Source of the DNA: an uncultured Alphaproteobacteria bacterium
GTDB lineage: Bacteria; Pseudomonadota; Alphaproteobacteria; Rickettsiales; UBA1997
Length of the DNA stretch: 10,264 nt
Assembly (NCBI GenBank): GCA_949298005.1
Contig: CASFUN010000027.1
Coordinates: forward strand, 1-10,264
Direction: 5' to 3'
Shown here one piece after another: positions 1 through 6,705 of this stretch. A model generated the notes under the pieces. It saw only the letters and a list, made by a program, of their open reading frames with translations, ran no database searches and was not told the origin of the DNA. Numbering within the stretch: position 1 is the stretch's first letter; the number at the start of each line of letters is the position of its first letter. Position numbers and translations under genes: made by a program.

Positions 1-542
1 GAGTAAAGGTAGTAGTAAATATTAGTGATGGCAGTCAACCTGTTGGAAATGGTATAGGGCCAGCTTTAGAAGCTAAAGATATTATTAAGGTTCTTAAAAA
101 TGAATCAGATGCACCTCAAGACTTAAAAGAAAAAACGTTATATTTATCTGGTCTTATATTAGAATTTGATCCAAAAGTTAAAAAGGGACAAGGTATTAAG
201 ATAGCTAGGGAAATTTTAGAAAGTGGAAGAGCATGGGATAGATTTAAAAAGATATGTGAAGCACAAGGTGGTATGAAAAAAATTCCAGAAGCTAAATTTA
301 AAAAGGATATTTTAGCTAAAAGAAATGGAAAAGTTGTAGAATTTGATAATAGAAAGCTATCTCAACTAGCTAAATTAGCCGGTTGTCCTACTCAATGGGC
401 TGCTGGTGTTTATCTATATAAGCATTTGAATGATATTGTTAAAAAAGGTGAAAAAATTTTTACAATACATAGTAATTCTAAAGGTGAAATGGAAATAGCT
501 TTAAAGTTTGCTGAAGAACATGATATTATAAAGATTAAATAG
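1..542 (+). CDS. Putative thymidine/AMP phosphorylase, type-2 family, C-terminal part (5' truncated)
   Basis: The gene enters from the left edge; reading starts in frame at base 3 and gives about 179 C-terminal residues. Family knowledge: these enzymes phosphorolyse thymidine (or AMP, in archaeal-type relatives) to a base and a sugar phosphate in the cytosol, and full proteins are about 500 residues. What is seen: an ISDGSQPVGNGIGPALEAKD block like the pyrimidine-phosphorylase glycine-rich/ALE segment, a GRAWDRF...CEAQGG segment, and a C-terminal domain with LAGCPTQWAAGVYLYKH and a lysine-rich KKGEKIFTIHS strand. The SDGSQP and AAGVYLYKH wording fits the type-2 (AMP-phosphorylase-like) group better than classical DeoA. 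The ATG at 273 lies inside the conserved region and is not the true start. The phosphate and substrate residues are outside the window, so thymidine versus AMP specificity cannot be decided. A strong terminator follows. Confidence 0.85.
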   Translation, partial: VKVVVNISDGSQPVGNGIGPALEAKDIIKVLKNESDAPQDLKEKTLYLSGLILEFDPKVKKGQGIKIAREILESGRAWDRFKKICEAQGGMKKIPEAKFKKDILAKRNGKVVEFDNRKLSQLAKLAGCPTQWAAGVYLYKHLNDIVKKGEKIFTIHSNSKGEMEIALKFAEEHDIIKIK

Positions 543-556
543 ATTTTAGTATTTTT

Positions 557-590
557 GTGACCTACTTTTTTATTAGGTCACCTTTGTTTT
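557..590 (+). terminator. Rho-independent terminator after the phosphorylase gene
   Basis: A perfect 8-bp stem, GTGACCTA (557-564) with TAGGTCAC (574-581), encloses a 9-base T-rich loop and is followed by the T-rich run CTTTGTTTT. It starts 14 bases after the phosphorylase stop. Its tail runs into the ribosome binding site GGAG (591-594) of the next gene, so any read-through message would carry that site just outside the hairpin. The stem is unusually GC-rich for this window. Confidence 0.85.
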
Positions 591-599
591 GGAGATTTT

Positions 600-2219
600 A
601 TGCTTTTAAATAAAAATAAGCTTAAAGGAATAGTTATTATTATTTTAGTTTTTATTTTGATAATATTCAGTCCAAGAATCGCTTCAGTAAATAAAAGAAT
701 AGGTAGTAAATATACAAAAATTAAAAATAAAAATATAAAGATTTATTTATCAGAAAATGAAAATAAAATTTCAAATTCTTGTTTAAACCAAGATGATAAT
801 GTAAAATATTATACTTCAAGATATTCTTCTATTATTAATATTATATACAATTTAGAAAAAAAAGGTTATCTTAAAAAGGAAGATAGAAAAATCCTTTTTA
901 AAATATTAAAAGAAGGTAATGTTAGTGAACTTATAGAAAAAATAAATTCATTAAACCTTAATTCCTTTGATAATTATTCATTATCTAAAAAAAATCTTAC
1001 AACTGCAATAACTTACGAATTAGGTTTTTATGACTATAGATATATAGAACAGTTATATAAAAAATCTATAGAAAACAATAAATTTGATATTGAAAACTAC
1101 ATAATATTAGCCGAGTTTTATAGAAGAAACTGTAAATATGATGAGGCAATTAATATTTTATTAAGTATATCATCTATAGCTAATAATAGTAACCAAAAAA
1201 TAGATATAAGTAAAAATTATTGTGTACTTGGCGATTTATATTTAGCCAAAAGAGATTATGAAAATGCATTAGCAAATTATATAAATAGCTTAGTTGTTTT
1301 TGATTTTAGAAATGATGATGCTAAAAAAGCTAATATTCTCATAAAAATAGGTGATATAATGTCGATTCGAGGAAATATATTTGAATCTATTAATTATTAT
1401 AAATATGCTTTAAGTTTAGGAAAATTAAAAACTAAAGATAAAGTTAAACTTTTAATAAAGTTATCCGATTCATATTATACATATGGAAATTATGAAGTTG
1501 GTTTAAAATTCGCTAAAGAGGCAGAGTCTAAATCAAAAAAACAAAAATACCTATATTATCATTTTAAAGCAAAATATCTTGAATGTCTAAATTATGAATA
1601 TTTATCAGAAGGTGAAAAAGCTGCTAAAGCTTGTAAAGTAGCACTAGAAGAAGCAGAGATTTATAAAGAGCAAAATAACAATTTTTACTCCTATATAGCT
1701 TTAGCTGATATGTTAGATTTTTCAGTATATATAAGAAACCCAGTTTTAGCCGCAGATTATGTAAGAAAAGCTGGAATGTTAATAAATAATGAAAACGACA
1801 TATACAAGAAATTATTAATTATGGAAAAATTATCTTCAATATTGGCTTACAATAGCTCCGCAGAAGAAAAGTTTCAAACTTTAAATACTTATAATACTTT
1901 AGATAAATTGTATAAGCAAAACAATATAGGAACTGGTTGTTGTAATTCTATTTTATCTGGATTTATAAAGGAACAATTGAATATTTATGGTACTGAAAAC
2001 GATTATAAAAAAGCTGAAGTTGATTTAAAGAATAGAAAAATTCAACTAGCTACTCTTTATATATATCTATCTGATTATTATAAATCAAAAGGCTATGTTA
2101 ATGATGCACTTAAATATGCTGAAATGGCTTTAGAAATTGATTCTCAAATCTATAGATTTGATCACCATTATATAAGATATGTTGTTAATAAAATTGATTC
2201 GTTAAAAAATATTCGTTAA
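600..2219 (+). CDS. Membrane-anchored TPR-repeat protein, function unknown
   Basis: This is a 539-residue protein. Residues 8-24 form a strongly hydrophobic segment (IVIIILVFILIIF preceded by KNKLKG), which reads as an uncleaved signal anchor or signal peptide, so the bulk should lie outside the cytoplasmic membrane. Tetratricopeptide-like helical pairs are visible at about 165-198 (AEFYRRNCKYDEAINIL), 205-234 (LGDLYLAKRDYENALANYINSL), 245-274 (IGDIMSIRGNIFESINYYKYAL), 284-313 and 485-515 (LSDYYKSKGYVNDALKYAEMALEID). The section between about 330 and 480 probably holds more diverged repeats. TPR arrays bind partner proteins; no catalytic motif is seen and I do not recognise the gene. The start is supported by GGAG five bases upstream of the ATG. 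I found no convincing promoter between the upstream terminator and the start, so it may depend on partial read-through or on a promoter inside the previous gene. Confidence 0.88.
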   Translation: MLLNKNKLKGIVIIILVFILIIFSPRIASVNKRIGSKYTKIKNKNIKIYLSENENKISNSCLNQDDNVKYYTSRYSSIINIIYNLEKKGYLKKEDRKILFKILKEGNVSELIEKINSLNLNSFDNYSLSKKNLTTAITYELGFYDYRYIEQLYKKSIENNKFDIENYIILAEFYRRNCKYDEAINILLSISSIANNSNQKIDISKNYCVLGDLYLAKRDYENALANYINSLVVFDFRNDDAKKANILIKIGDIMSIRGNIFESINYYKYALSLGKLKTKDKVKLLIKLSDSYYTYGNYEVGLKFAKEAESKSKKQKYLYYHFKAKYLECLNYEYLSEGEKAAKACKVALEEAEIYKEQNNNFYSYIALADMLDFSVYIRNPVLAADYVRKAGMLINNENDIYKKLLIMEKLSSILAYNSSAEEKFQTLNTYNTLDKLYKQNNIGTGCCNSILSGFIKEQLNIYGTENDYKKAEVDLKNRKIQLATLYIYLSDYYKSKGYVNDALKYAEMALEIDSQIYRFDHHYIRYVVNKIDSLKNIR

Positions 2220-2224
2220 AAAAG

Positions 2225-2434
2225 TTATTTATTAAATTCAATTTCAAAAACATTTTCATTATTATTAGAAATTAATTGTTTTTGTAAATCGTTAGTATTA
2301 TCCTCGACTATATCCAATATATCTTGCAGACTATCACCATTGTTATTTAAATAAGGAACCACTTCTATATTATCTGCTTGTTTAAAACAATTTTTACTAC
2401 TTAAATCGTGTATATTTTCCTTATCTTTTGACAT
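2225..2434 (-). CDS. Possible small acidic protein, 69 residues, unknown
   Basis: A 69-residue minus-strand reading frame begins MSKDKENIHDLSSKN and ends ENVFEIEFNK. It fills almost all of the gap between the TPR gene and the transglycosylase gene. Its composition is that of a soluble protein rich in Asp, Glu, Asn and Gln, with a heptad-like stretch (DSLQDILDIVEDNTNDLQKQL) that could form a short coiled coil or amphipathic helix. The frame stays open further upstream (ATGs at 2455 and 2503, and on to 2716). From 2490 on it overlaps the transglycosylase N-terminus and turns into a Phe/Leu-rich antisense shadow, so only the part outside that gene is credible. No good ribosome binding site precedes any of the starts, which keeps confidence low. 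It would converge tail to tail with the TPR gene, leaving 5 bases between the stops. Confidence 0.4.
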   Translation of the reverse strand: MSKDKENIHDLSSKNCFKQADNIEVVPYLNNNGDSLQDILDIVEDNTNDLQKQLISNNNENVFEIEFNK

Positions 2435-2455
2435 TTTAAACAATATTGTTATCAT
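2428..2455 (+). promoter_or_regulatory. Candidate sigma70 promoter for the slt-nitrilase-rnhA operon
   Basis: A perfect -35 box TTGACA (2428-2433), a 16-base spacer and a -10 box TATCAT (2450-2455, five of six matches to consensus) predict a start near 2462 and a leader of about 28 bases before the ATG at 2490. A perfect 12-base palindrome, AACAATATTGTT (2439-2450), sits between the boxes and could be an operator, although such palindromes arise by chance in DNA this AT-rich. The -35 box overlaps the possible start of the small minus-strand gene. Confidence 0.6.
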
Positions 2456-2489
2456 AAGCACAAATCTATATTGATTATTTAATTTTTCA

Positions 2490-4559
2490 ATGCACCGAAA
2501 CATTACTTTATTAGTTTTAATTATATCTTTACTATACAATAATAAAAAGGAAGTTTTTGCTAAAAAAAAGATGTTTATAACTAATGAAAATAAAGAAAAA
2601 TCTAGCAAAAATGAATACCTAATGAATAATGAAGATGAAGTAATTTTTAAAAAGATAAAAATTAAAATATCAGATAAAAACTGGAAAGAAGCTAAAAATT
2701 TAAAAGATAAAATCAATGATGAAGGCTATAGATCAGCTATAGATACATACATTCAATTAAATAGATTTAAAGCCATATTTATCATGGATAGAGGTGATAT
2801 TATTGACTTAATACATTTTATTAAAAATAACTACTTTTTATATGAATTTGAAACTCTTAATAAAAGAATAGAATTTTATTATCTTAGCGAGACTATAGAT
2901 TTTGAAGATGTTTCAAACTATTTTAACAGATTTCCAACAAAAGATATTAATGTAAAAATTAAACTATTAAAAGATGAAAGGTTAAATATATCTAAAATTA
3001 AAGATGAAAAAACCAGAAATAAATTGAACTCAGAGCTAAATAATAAAATTAAAAATACTTGGATTAACAGTAATTTCTCAGATGACGAACAAGATATTTT
3101 CTTAAACGATTTTAAAAAAAATATAAATGATCAAAATATTATCAAAAGAGCAGAAATGCTTGTATTCAAAGGTAAAATAAATAATCTTTCAAGACTCATT
3201 AACTTAATTATTGATAAAAATTATAAGTTATTATTTGAAGCTATATTTGAAATTGAAGAAAATCCAGAATCAATAAAAAATATACTCAAAAAAATACCTA
3301 AAGAATTAAGAGAAAATGAAGCTTTATTATATACAAAATTAAAATACTATAGAAACAAAGAAAAAGATGAAGAAGCTATAGATATATTACATAAATTAAA
3401 AGGACAGCCAAAATTTGGTAATTTTTGGTATATTTATAGAAATATATATGCTAGAGAGTTAATGAAAGTTCATAAATATGAAAAAGCATATGAAATAATA
3501 AGTTCATACAACGGTAAAAAAAATAACGATTATATTGATGTTTTATGGTTTTCTGGGTGGCTAGCATATAGATATTTAGGGAAATATGATGTAGCTTTCA
3601 CCCATTTTTATAATATGTATAAACAAGTCCATTATCCAATAAGTATAGCTCGTGCTAGTTACTGGCTAGGTAGAGTATCTGAATCCAAAAATAAACCAAA
3701 AGATGCTTTGTATTGGTATAATATATCATCAAAATATCCTCTAACTTTCTATGGGCAATTATCGCATTTTAATAAATATGATTTATTAGATAATAAAACA
3801 GAAAAAGATAAAGAATTTATATTTCCAGAAGAACAATCGATTACCGAAGAAGATAAAGAAAATATATCAAAAAATAGAATATTAAAGTTTGCTTTGTTAT
3901 GTTATAATTATGAAGGGAAAAGAGATCAAGCCAATAAGATATTTTCAGAATTAGTCACAAATATTTTGACATCAAAAGGTGAAATAGCATATCTTGTTAA
4001 AATCATTGAAAAACTTGATGATGAGAAACTAATAATACCAGTATCAAAATTAGCAAGTCATAGAATGGTTTTTTTTGTTAATAATCTATTTCCTACATTA
4101 AGACTTGTAAAAAAAAGTGATCCGAATATAGCATTAGTTCATGCTATAATAAAACAAGAAAGCGGTTTTATAGTACAAGCTGAAAGTAGCGCTGGTGCAA
4201 TAGGCTTTATGCAAATAATACCACCAACTGCAAAGGTACTATGTGGTGAACTAGGAATAACATACAATAGTTATAAATTAAAAAACGATCCGCAATATAA
4301 CATAAAACTAGGAAATTATTATATAAATCAGCTTATTAAAAAATTTAATGGTTCAAAAATATTAGCTATAGCATCATATAATGCAGGGCCAGAGGCCACA
4401 AATAAATGGATAAAAGAATTTGGCGATCCAAGAAATATGAATGAAATAGAGGATGTAGTTGATTGGATAGAATCTATAAATTATAAAGAAACAAGAAATT
4501 ATGTTCAAAGAATTCTGGAAAATTTAGTTATTTATGAGCAATTATTGGATATAGAATAA
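2490..4559 (+). CDS. slt: Soluble lytic murein transglycosylase (Slt type)
   Basis: This 689-residue protein cleaves the MurNAc-GlcNAc bond of peptidoglycan non-hydrolytically in the periplasm, forming anhydro-MurNAc ends. Residues 1-24 look like a signal peptide (MHRNITLLVLIISLL...VFA, then KK). The middle, about 50-500, is the alpha-helical superhelical 'doughnut' region, with TPR-like pairs such as WFSGWLAYRYLGKYDVAFTHF and ASYWLGRVSESKNKPKDALYWY. The C-terminal SLT domain (about 540-680) has the catalytic Glu557 in IIKQESGF, the GFMQIIPPTA motif (572-581), the YNAGP motif (630-634) and a late ETRNYVQR block typical of alphaproteobacterial members. Length and layout match E. coli Slt70-like enzymes. 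An in-frame TGA at 2472 fixes the start at or after 2490. No Shine-Dalgarno sequence is seen there, and the ATG is chosen because it gives the signal peptide. The stop shares one base with the next gene's ATG (TAATG). Confidence 0.95.
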   Translation: MHRNITLLVLIISLLYNNKKEVFAKKKMFITNENKEKSSKNEYLMNNEDEVIFKKIKIKISDKNWKEAKNLKDKINDEGYRSAIDTYIQLNRFKAIFIMDRGDIIDLIHFIKNNYFLYEFETLNKRIEFYYLSETIDFEDVSNYFNRFPTKDINVKIKLLKDERLNISKIKDEKTRNKLNSELNNKIKNTWINSNFSDDEQDIFLNDFKKNINDQNIIKRAEMLVFKGKINNLSRLINLIIDKNYKLLFEAIFEIEENPESIKNILKKIPKELRENEALLYTKLKYYRNKEKDEEAIDILHKLKGQPKFGNFWYIYRNIYARELMKVHKYEKAYEIISSYNGKKNNDYIDVLWFSGWLAYRYLGKYDVAFTHFYNMYKQVHYPISIARASYWLGRVSESKNKPKDALYWYNISSKYPLTFYGQLSHFNKYDLLDNKTEKDKEFIFPEEQSITEEDKENISKNRILKFALLCYNYEGKRDQANKIFSELVTNILTSKGEIAYLVKIIEKLDDEKLIIPVSKLASHRMVFFVNNLFPTLRLVKKSDPNIALVHAIIKQESGFIVQAESSAGAIGFMQIIPPTAKVLCGELGITYNSYKLKNDPQYNIKLGNYYINQLIKKFNGSKILAIASYNAGPEATNKWIKEFGDPRNMNEIEDVVDWIESINYKETRNYVQRILENLVIYEQLLDIE

Positions 4560-5593
4560 TGAAATTAGCATTTGGTAGGTTTTATAATAAAAATTCTGAC
4601 ATTTTATATAATTTTAATAGAATATCAAAATTATATGATGTAGCTGTTAAAGCTAATATAGAAATTGTTATCTTTCCAAGATTAGCTATAAGCGGTTTTT
4701 CTATTAATGAAAGTTTTTATGATGATAAGTTTTTAGAAAAAAAAGAAAATTACCTAGAAAAAATTATCAATATAACTACTAATAAAAAAACAAAAATATT
4801 AATCGGCAGTCCTTTTTTTGAAAACGATGTTGTTGGTGATAGTAAAGATTGTATCAAATACAAAAAACTAAAAGATTCTGCAATATTAATAGACAATGGT
4901 TATATAGATACAATAATTTTTAGAAAGGAAATAGATAAAAATAACGTATTAGAAGATTATAAGTATTTTGATAAAAATTCATTTTTGAAATACTTTTTAT
5001 ATAAGAAAAAGAAATTTGCAGTACTATTATCTGATGATATTTATAACAATTTTAACATTATTTTAATCATAGATAATAAACCAGACTATATAATATGTTT
5101 AGACAGTTCAAATAATAGAGAAAAAATTGAAAAACATTTAATAAAATTATCAAAATTCACTGAAAATCCAATTTTATATATAAATAATGCTACATATCAT
5201 GATGGAATGTTATTCGATGGTAGAATTATAATGATAAATGAAGACCATGAGTTAGTTGTCAATGATAATTACAAAAAAGATTGCTTACTAGAATTTGAGT
5301 TAGATTGTTCGGATGGAACTGAATTATTTATAGATAAAAAGTACAAACAAAACAGTGATATTTATTATATTTTAAAGAAATATTTTAATAAAAAGGATAT
5401 TTTTATAGATATAGATAAATACACTTTTATTACAAATAATAAGAAGTATAAATTTATAAAATTTTCAGATAGTTGTTCTAAATATAATTGTGATATTATC
5501 AATTTGGAGGATTATATTAATATAGATTTATATAATAAGCTGAACGAAAAGGAAAAAAATATGATAAAAGATAAAATAATAGGCATATTATGA
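4559..5593 (+). CDS. Nitrilase-fold protein resembling the NAD synthetase glutaminase domain, active site lost
   Basis: This 344-residue protein follows the carbon-nitrogen hydrolase pattern and most resembles the N-terminal glutamine-hydrolysing half of glutamine-dependent NAD synthetase. Landmarks in order: an LAFGRFYNKNSDI start (usually 'ALAQ.NPTVGDI'), FPRLAISGF (39-47), ILIGSPFFEND (80-90), DSAILIDNGYIDTIIFRKE (106-124), FAVLLSDDIY (153-162) and LFDGRIIMINEDHEL (218-232). The expected catalytic triad is Glu, Lys, Cys. Here Lys123 is kept, but the Glu of 'FPE' is Arg41, and the Cys of 'ICED' is Ser158 (in LSDD). No ATP-pyrophosphatase (SGGxDS) synthetase domain follows, whereas full NadE proteins run to about 550 residues. 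It should not hydrolyse glutamine by the known mechanism. Yet the frame is intact and tightly coupled to both neighbours (TAATG upstream, ATGA downstream). It is either a pseudoenzyme or an early decay product kept for translational coupling to rnhA. Confidence 0.8.
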   Translation: MKLAFGRFYNKNSDILYNFNRISKLYDVAVKANIEIVIFPRLAISGFSINESFYDDKFLEKKENYLEKIINITTNKKTKILIGSPFFENDVVGDSKDCIKYKKLKDSAILIDNGYIDTIIFRKEIDKNNVLEDYKYFDKNSFLKYFLYKKKKFAVLLSDDIYNNFNIILIIDNKPDYIICLDSSNNREKIEKHLIKLSKFTENPILYINNATYHDGMLFDGRIIMINEDHELVVNDNYKKDCLLEFELDCSDGTELFIDKKYKQNSDIYYILKKYFNKKDIFIDIDKYTFITNNKKYKFIKFSDSCSKYNCDIINLEDYINIDLYNKLNEKEKNMIKDKIIGIL

Positions 5594-6036
5594 CAGATGG
5601 AGTAGTTACTATATATACTGATGGCGCATGTTCTGGAAACCCAGGTATAGGTGGGTGGGGAGCAATTTTGATATATAACAAAATTTCAAAAGAAATTTCC
5701 GGTGGAGAAGTTAATACAACCAATAATAAAATGGAACTAAAAGCTGTAATAGAAGCTTTAAAAAGTCTAAAAAGAGAACGCAAAATTAATATATATACTG
5801 ATAGTATGTATGTAAAAAACGGTATCACAGATTGGATTAACAATTGGAAACAAAATGGTTGGAAAAATTCAAAAAAACAAGCCATTTCAAATCAAGAGTT
5901 ATGGCAAGAACTCGATTCACTTACAAAAAAACATACAATAGAATGGTTTTGGGTTAAAGGACATAATAACAATGAATTAAATGAACGTGCAGACAAACTT
6001 GCTAGAGATGAAATAATTAAAATTAAAAATATATAA
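5590..6036 (+). CDS. rnhA: Ribonuclease HI
   Basis: This 148-residue enzyme (E. coli RNase HI has 155) cuts the RNA strand of RNA-DNA hybrids in the cytosol, removing primers and R-loops, with two divalent metal ions. All catalytic residues are visible: Asp11 in IYTDGACSGNPG, Glu49 in NNKMELKA, Asp71 in IYTDSMYV, His125 in WVKGHNNNE and Asp135 in NERADKLA. The basic handle region WINNWKQNGWKNSKKQAISNQELW (83-106) for substrate binding is present. The ATG overlaps the previous stop as ATGA, with only AGG (5581-5583) as a ribosome binding site, so re-initiation after the upstream gene is likely. The stop codon is immediately followed by the 3' CCA end of the opposing tRNA-Cys gene, and no separate terminator is present. 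Confidence 0.97.
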   Translation: MTDGVVTIYTDGACSGNPGIGGWGAILIYNKISKEISGGEVNTTNNKMELKAVIEALKSLKRERKINIYTDSMYVKNGITDWINNWKQNGWKNSKKQAISNQELWQELDSLTKKHTIEWFWVKGHNNNELNERADKLARDEIIKIKNI

Positions 6037-6111
6037 TGGAGGCCAGAGACGGAATCGAACCGACGCATAAAAGTTTTGCAGACTCTTGCATTACCACTTT
6101 GCTATCTGGCC
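6037..6111 (-). tRNA. tRNA-Cys (GCA), CCA encoded
   Basis: Read on the minus strand, the gene begins GGCCAGATAGCAAAGTGG and ends CTCTGGCCTCCA. There is a perfect 7-bp acceptor stem (GGCCAGA with TCTGGCC) and an anticodon stem AGAGT/ACTTT (one G-U pair) around the loop CTGCAAA, giving anticodon GCA. The T loop is TTCGATT. The discriminator is U73, the main identity base of cysteine tRNA, and the CCA is genomically encoded (6037-6039). The D stem has three pairs with an A13-A22 mismatch, as known for E. coli tRNA-Cys, while the 15-48 pair is an ordinary G-C. The T stem carries a U50-U64 mismatch, which is less usual. The gene is convergent with rnhA with no intervening base. Confidence 0.97.
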
Positions 6112-6133
6112 GTGTATTTAATGGTTCTGTATA

Positions 6134-6163
6134 ATTATATAATATAAAATAGGCTTTTGTCAA
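6134..6163 (-). promoter_or_regulatory. Sigma70-type promoter of tRNA-Cys
   Basis: On the minus strand there is a perfect TTGACA (6158-6163), an 18-base spacer and a perfect TATAAT (6134-6139). They predict a start near 6127 and a leader of about 16 bases before the mature tRNA 5' end at 6111. The -35 box begins two bases beyond the stop of the upstream small gene, so the tRNA can be expressed independently of it. Confidence 0.8.
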
Positions 6164-6165
6164 TA

Positions 6166-6678
6166 TTAGATTTTACTTCCGAGACCATTTTTCATTACTT
6201 TAACAGCAACTTTAAATACAGATTTTTTTACAGCAGACTTAATTTCATCTATATTTTGGAAATCAGATAAACTTTCAATTTTATTTCCATCCTTCTGTCT
6301 TAGCGTAATTTCTCTTTCTTCAACAGCAGTAGTCAAAACAGGATAACTGATTATACTGTCAAAACTTCCATAGTTACCAACAAACCTATTTATTTCATTT
6401 AATGAGCCAAAAACCAGGAGATAATAATCTCTATATTTCTGATCACATGTATTTATAGATTTAGTAAAATCATCAAAATAAGTTTCAAAAATTTTTGAAT
6501 CGCCTTTACTAAGCGCAATTATAGCTGTCTTAATTTTATCTACCGGCCCCCTGGATATTTTATCTTTGTTCTTATTCATTTCATCAACAGCTAATGCTGC
6601 GGCAGAAATTGCGTCATTCAATAATTCCTCAACCTTTTTTTCAAAAAAGTTAAAATCTATGTTTTCTAGTCCAATCAT
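6166..6678 (-). CDS. Novel-family protein, paralog B (no signal peptide)
   Basis: This is a 170-residue protein of a family I do not recognise. It is clearly paralogous to the gene just upstream: shared blocks are EELLNDAISAA (17-27), LVFGSLNEIN (88-97), VGNYGSF (100-106), YPVLTTA (112-118), an ERE/KRE site and KDG near 129-131. It starts directly with the conserved NFFEKKVEELLNDAI helix, so the signal peptide of its sister is missing and the product should be cytosolic, unless exported by another route. The start is supported by AGGA five bases before the ATG. The gap from the sister gene's stop is 27 bases and the two frames are in phase, separated by TAATAA, so a split or decayed fusion is conceivable. 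No catalytic motif or transmembrane segment is visible. The two are probably co-transcribed. Confidence 0.82.
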   Translation of the reverse strand: MIGLENIDFNFFEKKVEELLNDAISAAALAVDEMNKNKDKISRGPVDKIKTAIIALSKGDSKIFETYFDDFTKSINTCDQKYRDYYLLVFGSLNEINRFVGNYGSFDSIISYPVLTTAVEEREITLRQKDGNKIESLSDFQNIDEIKSAVKKSVFKVAVKVMKNGLGSKI

Positions 6679-6705
6679 AGCAATCCTATAGATTAATAAA
6701 TTTTA

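Noticed and set aside
273..542. Independent 89-residue gene starting at the internal ATG at 273
   Set aside because: The same frame continues upstream to the window edge with conserved phosphorylase sequence, so this is only the tail of a longer gene.
2504..2716. Minus-strand N-terminal extension of the small frame at 2225-2434
   Set aside because: It lies antisense to the slt N-terminus and is Phe/Leu/Ser-rich, as expected from reversing lysine- and asparagine-rich codons.
5517..5885. 122-residue minus-strand open frame beginning MACFFEFFQPF
   Set aside because: It is antisense to the well-supported rnhA and the end of the nitrilase-like gene, and has aromatic-rich shadow composition.
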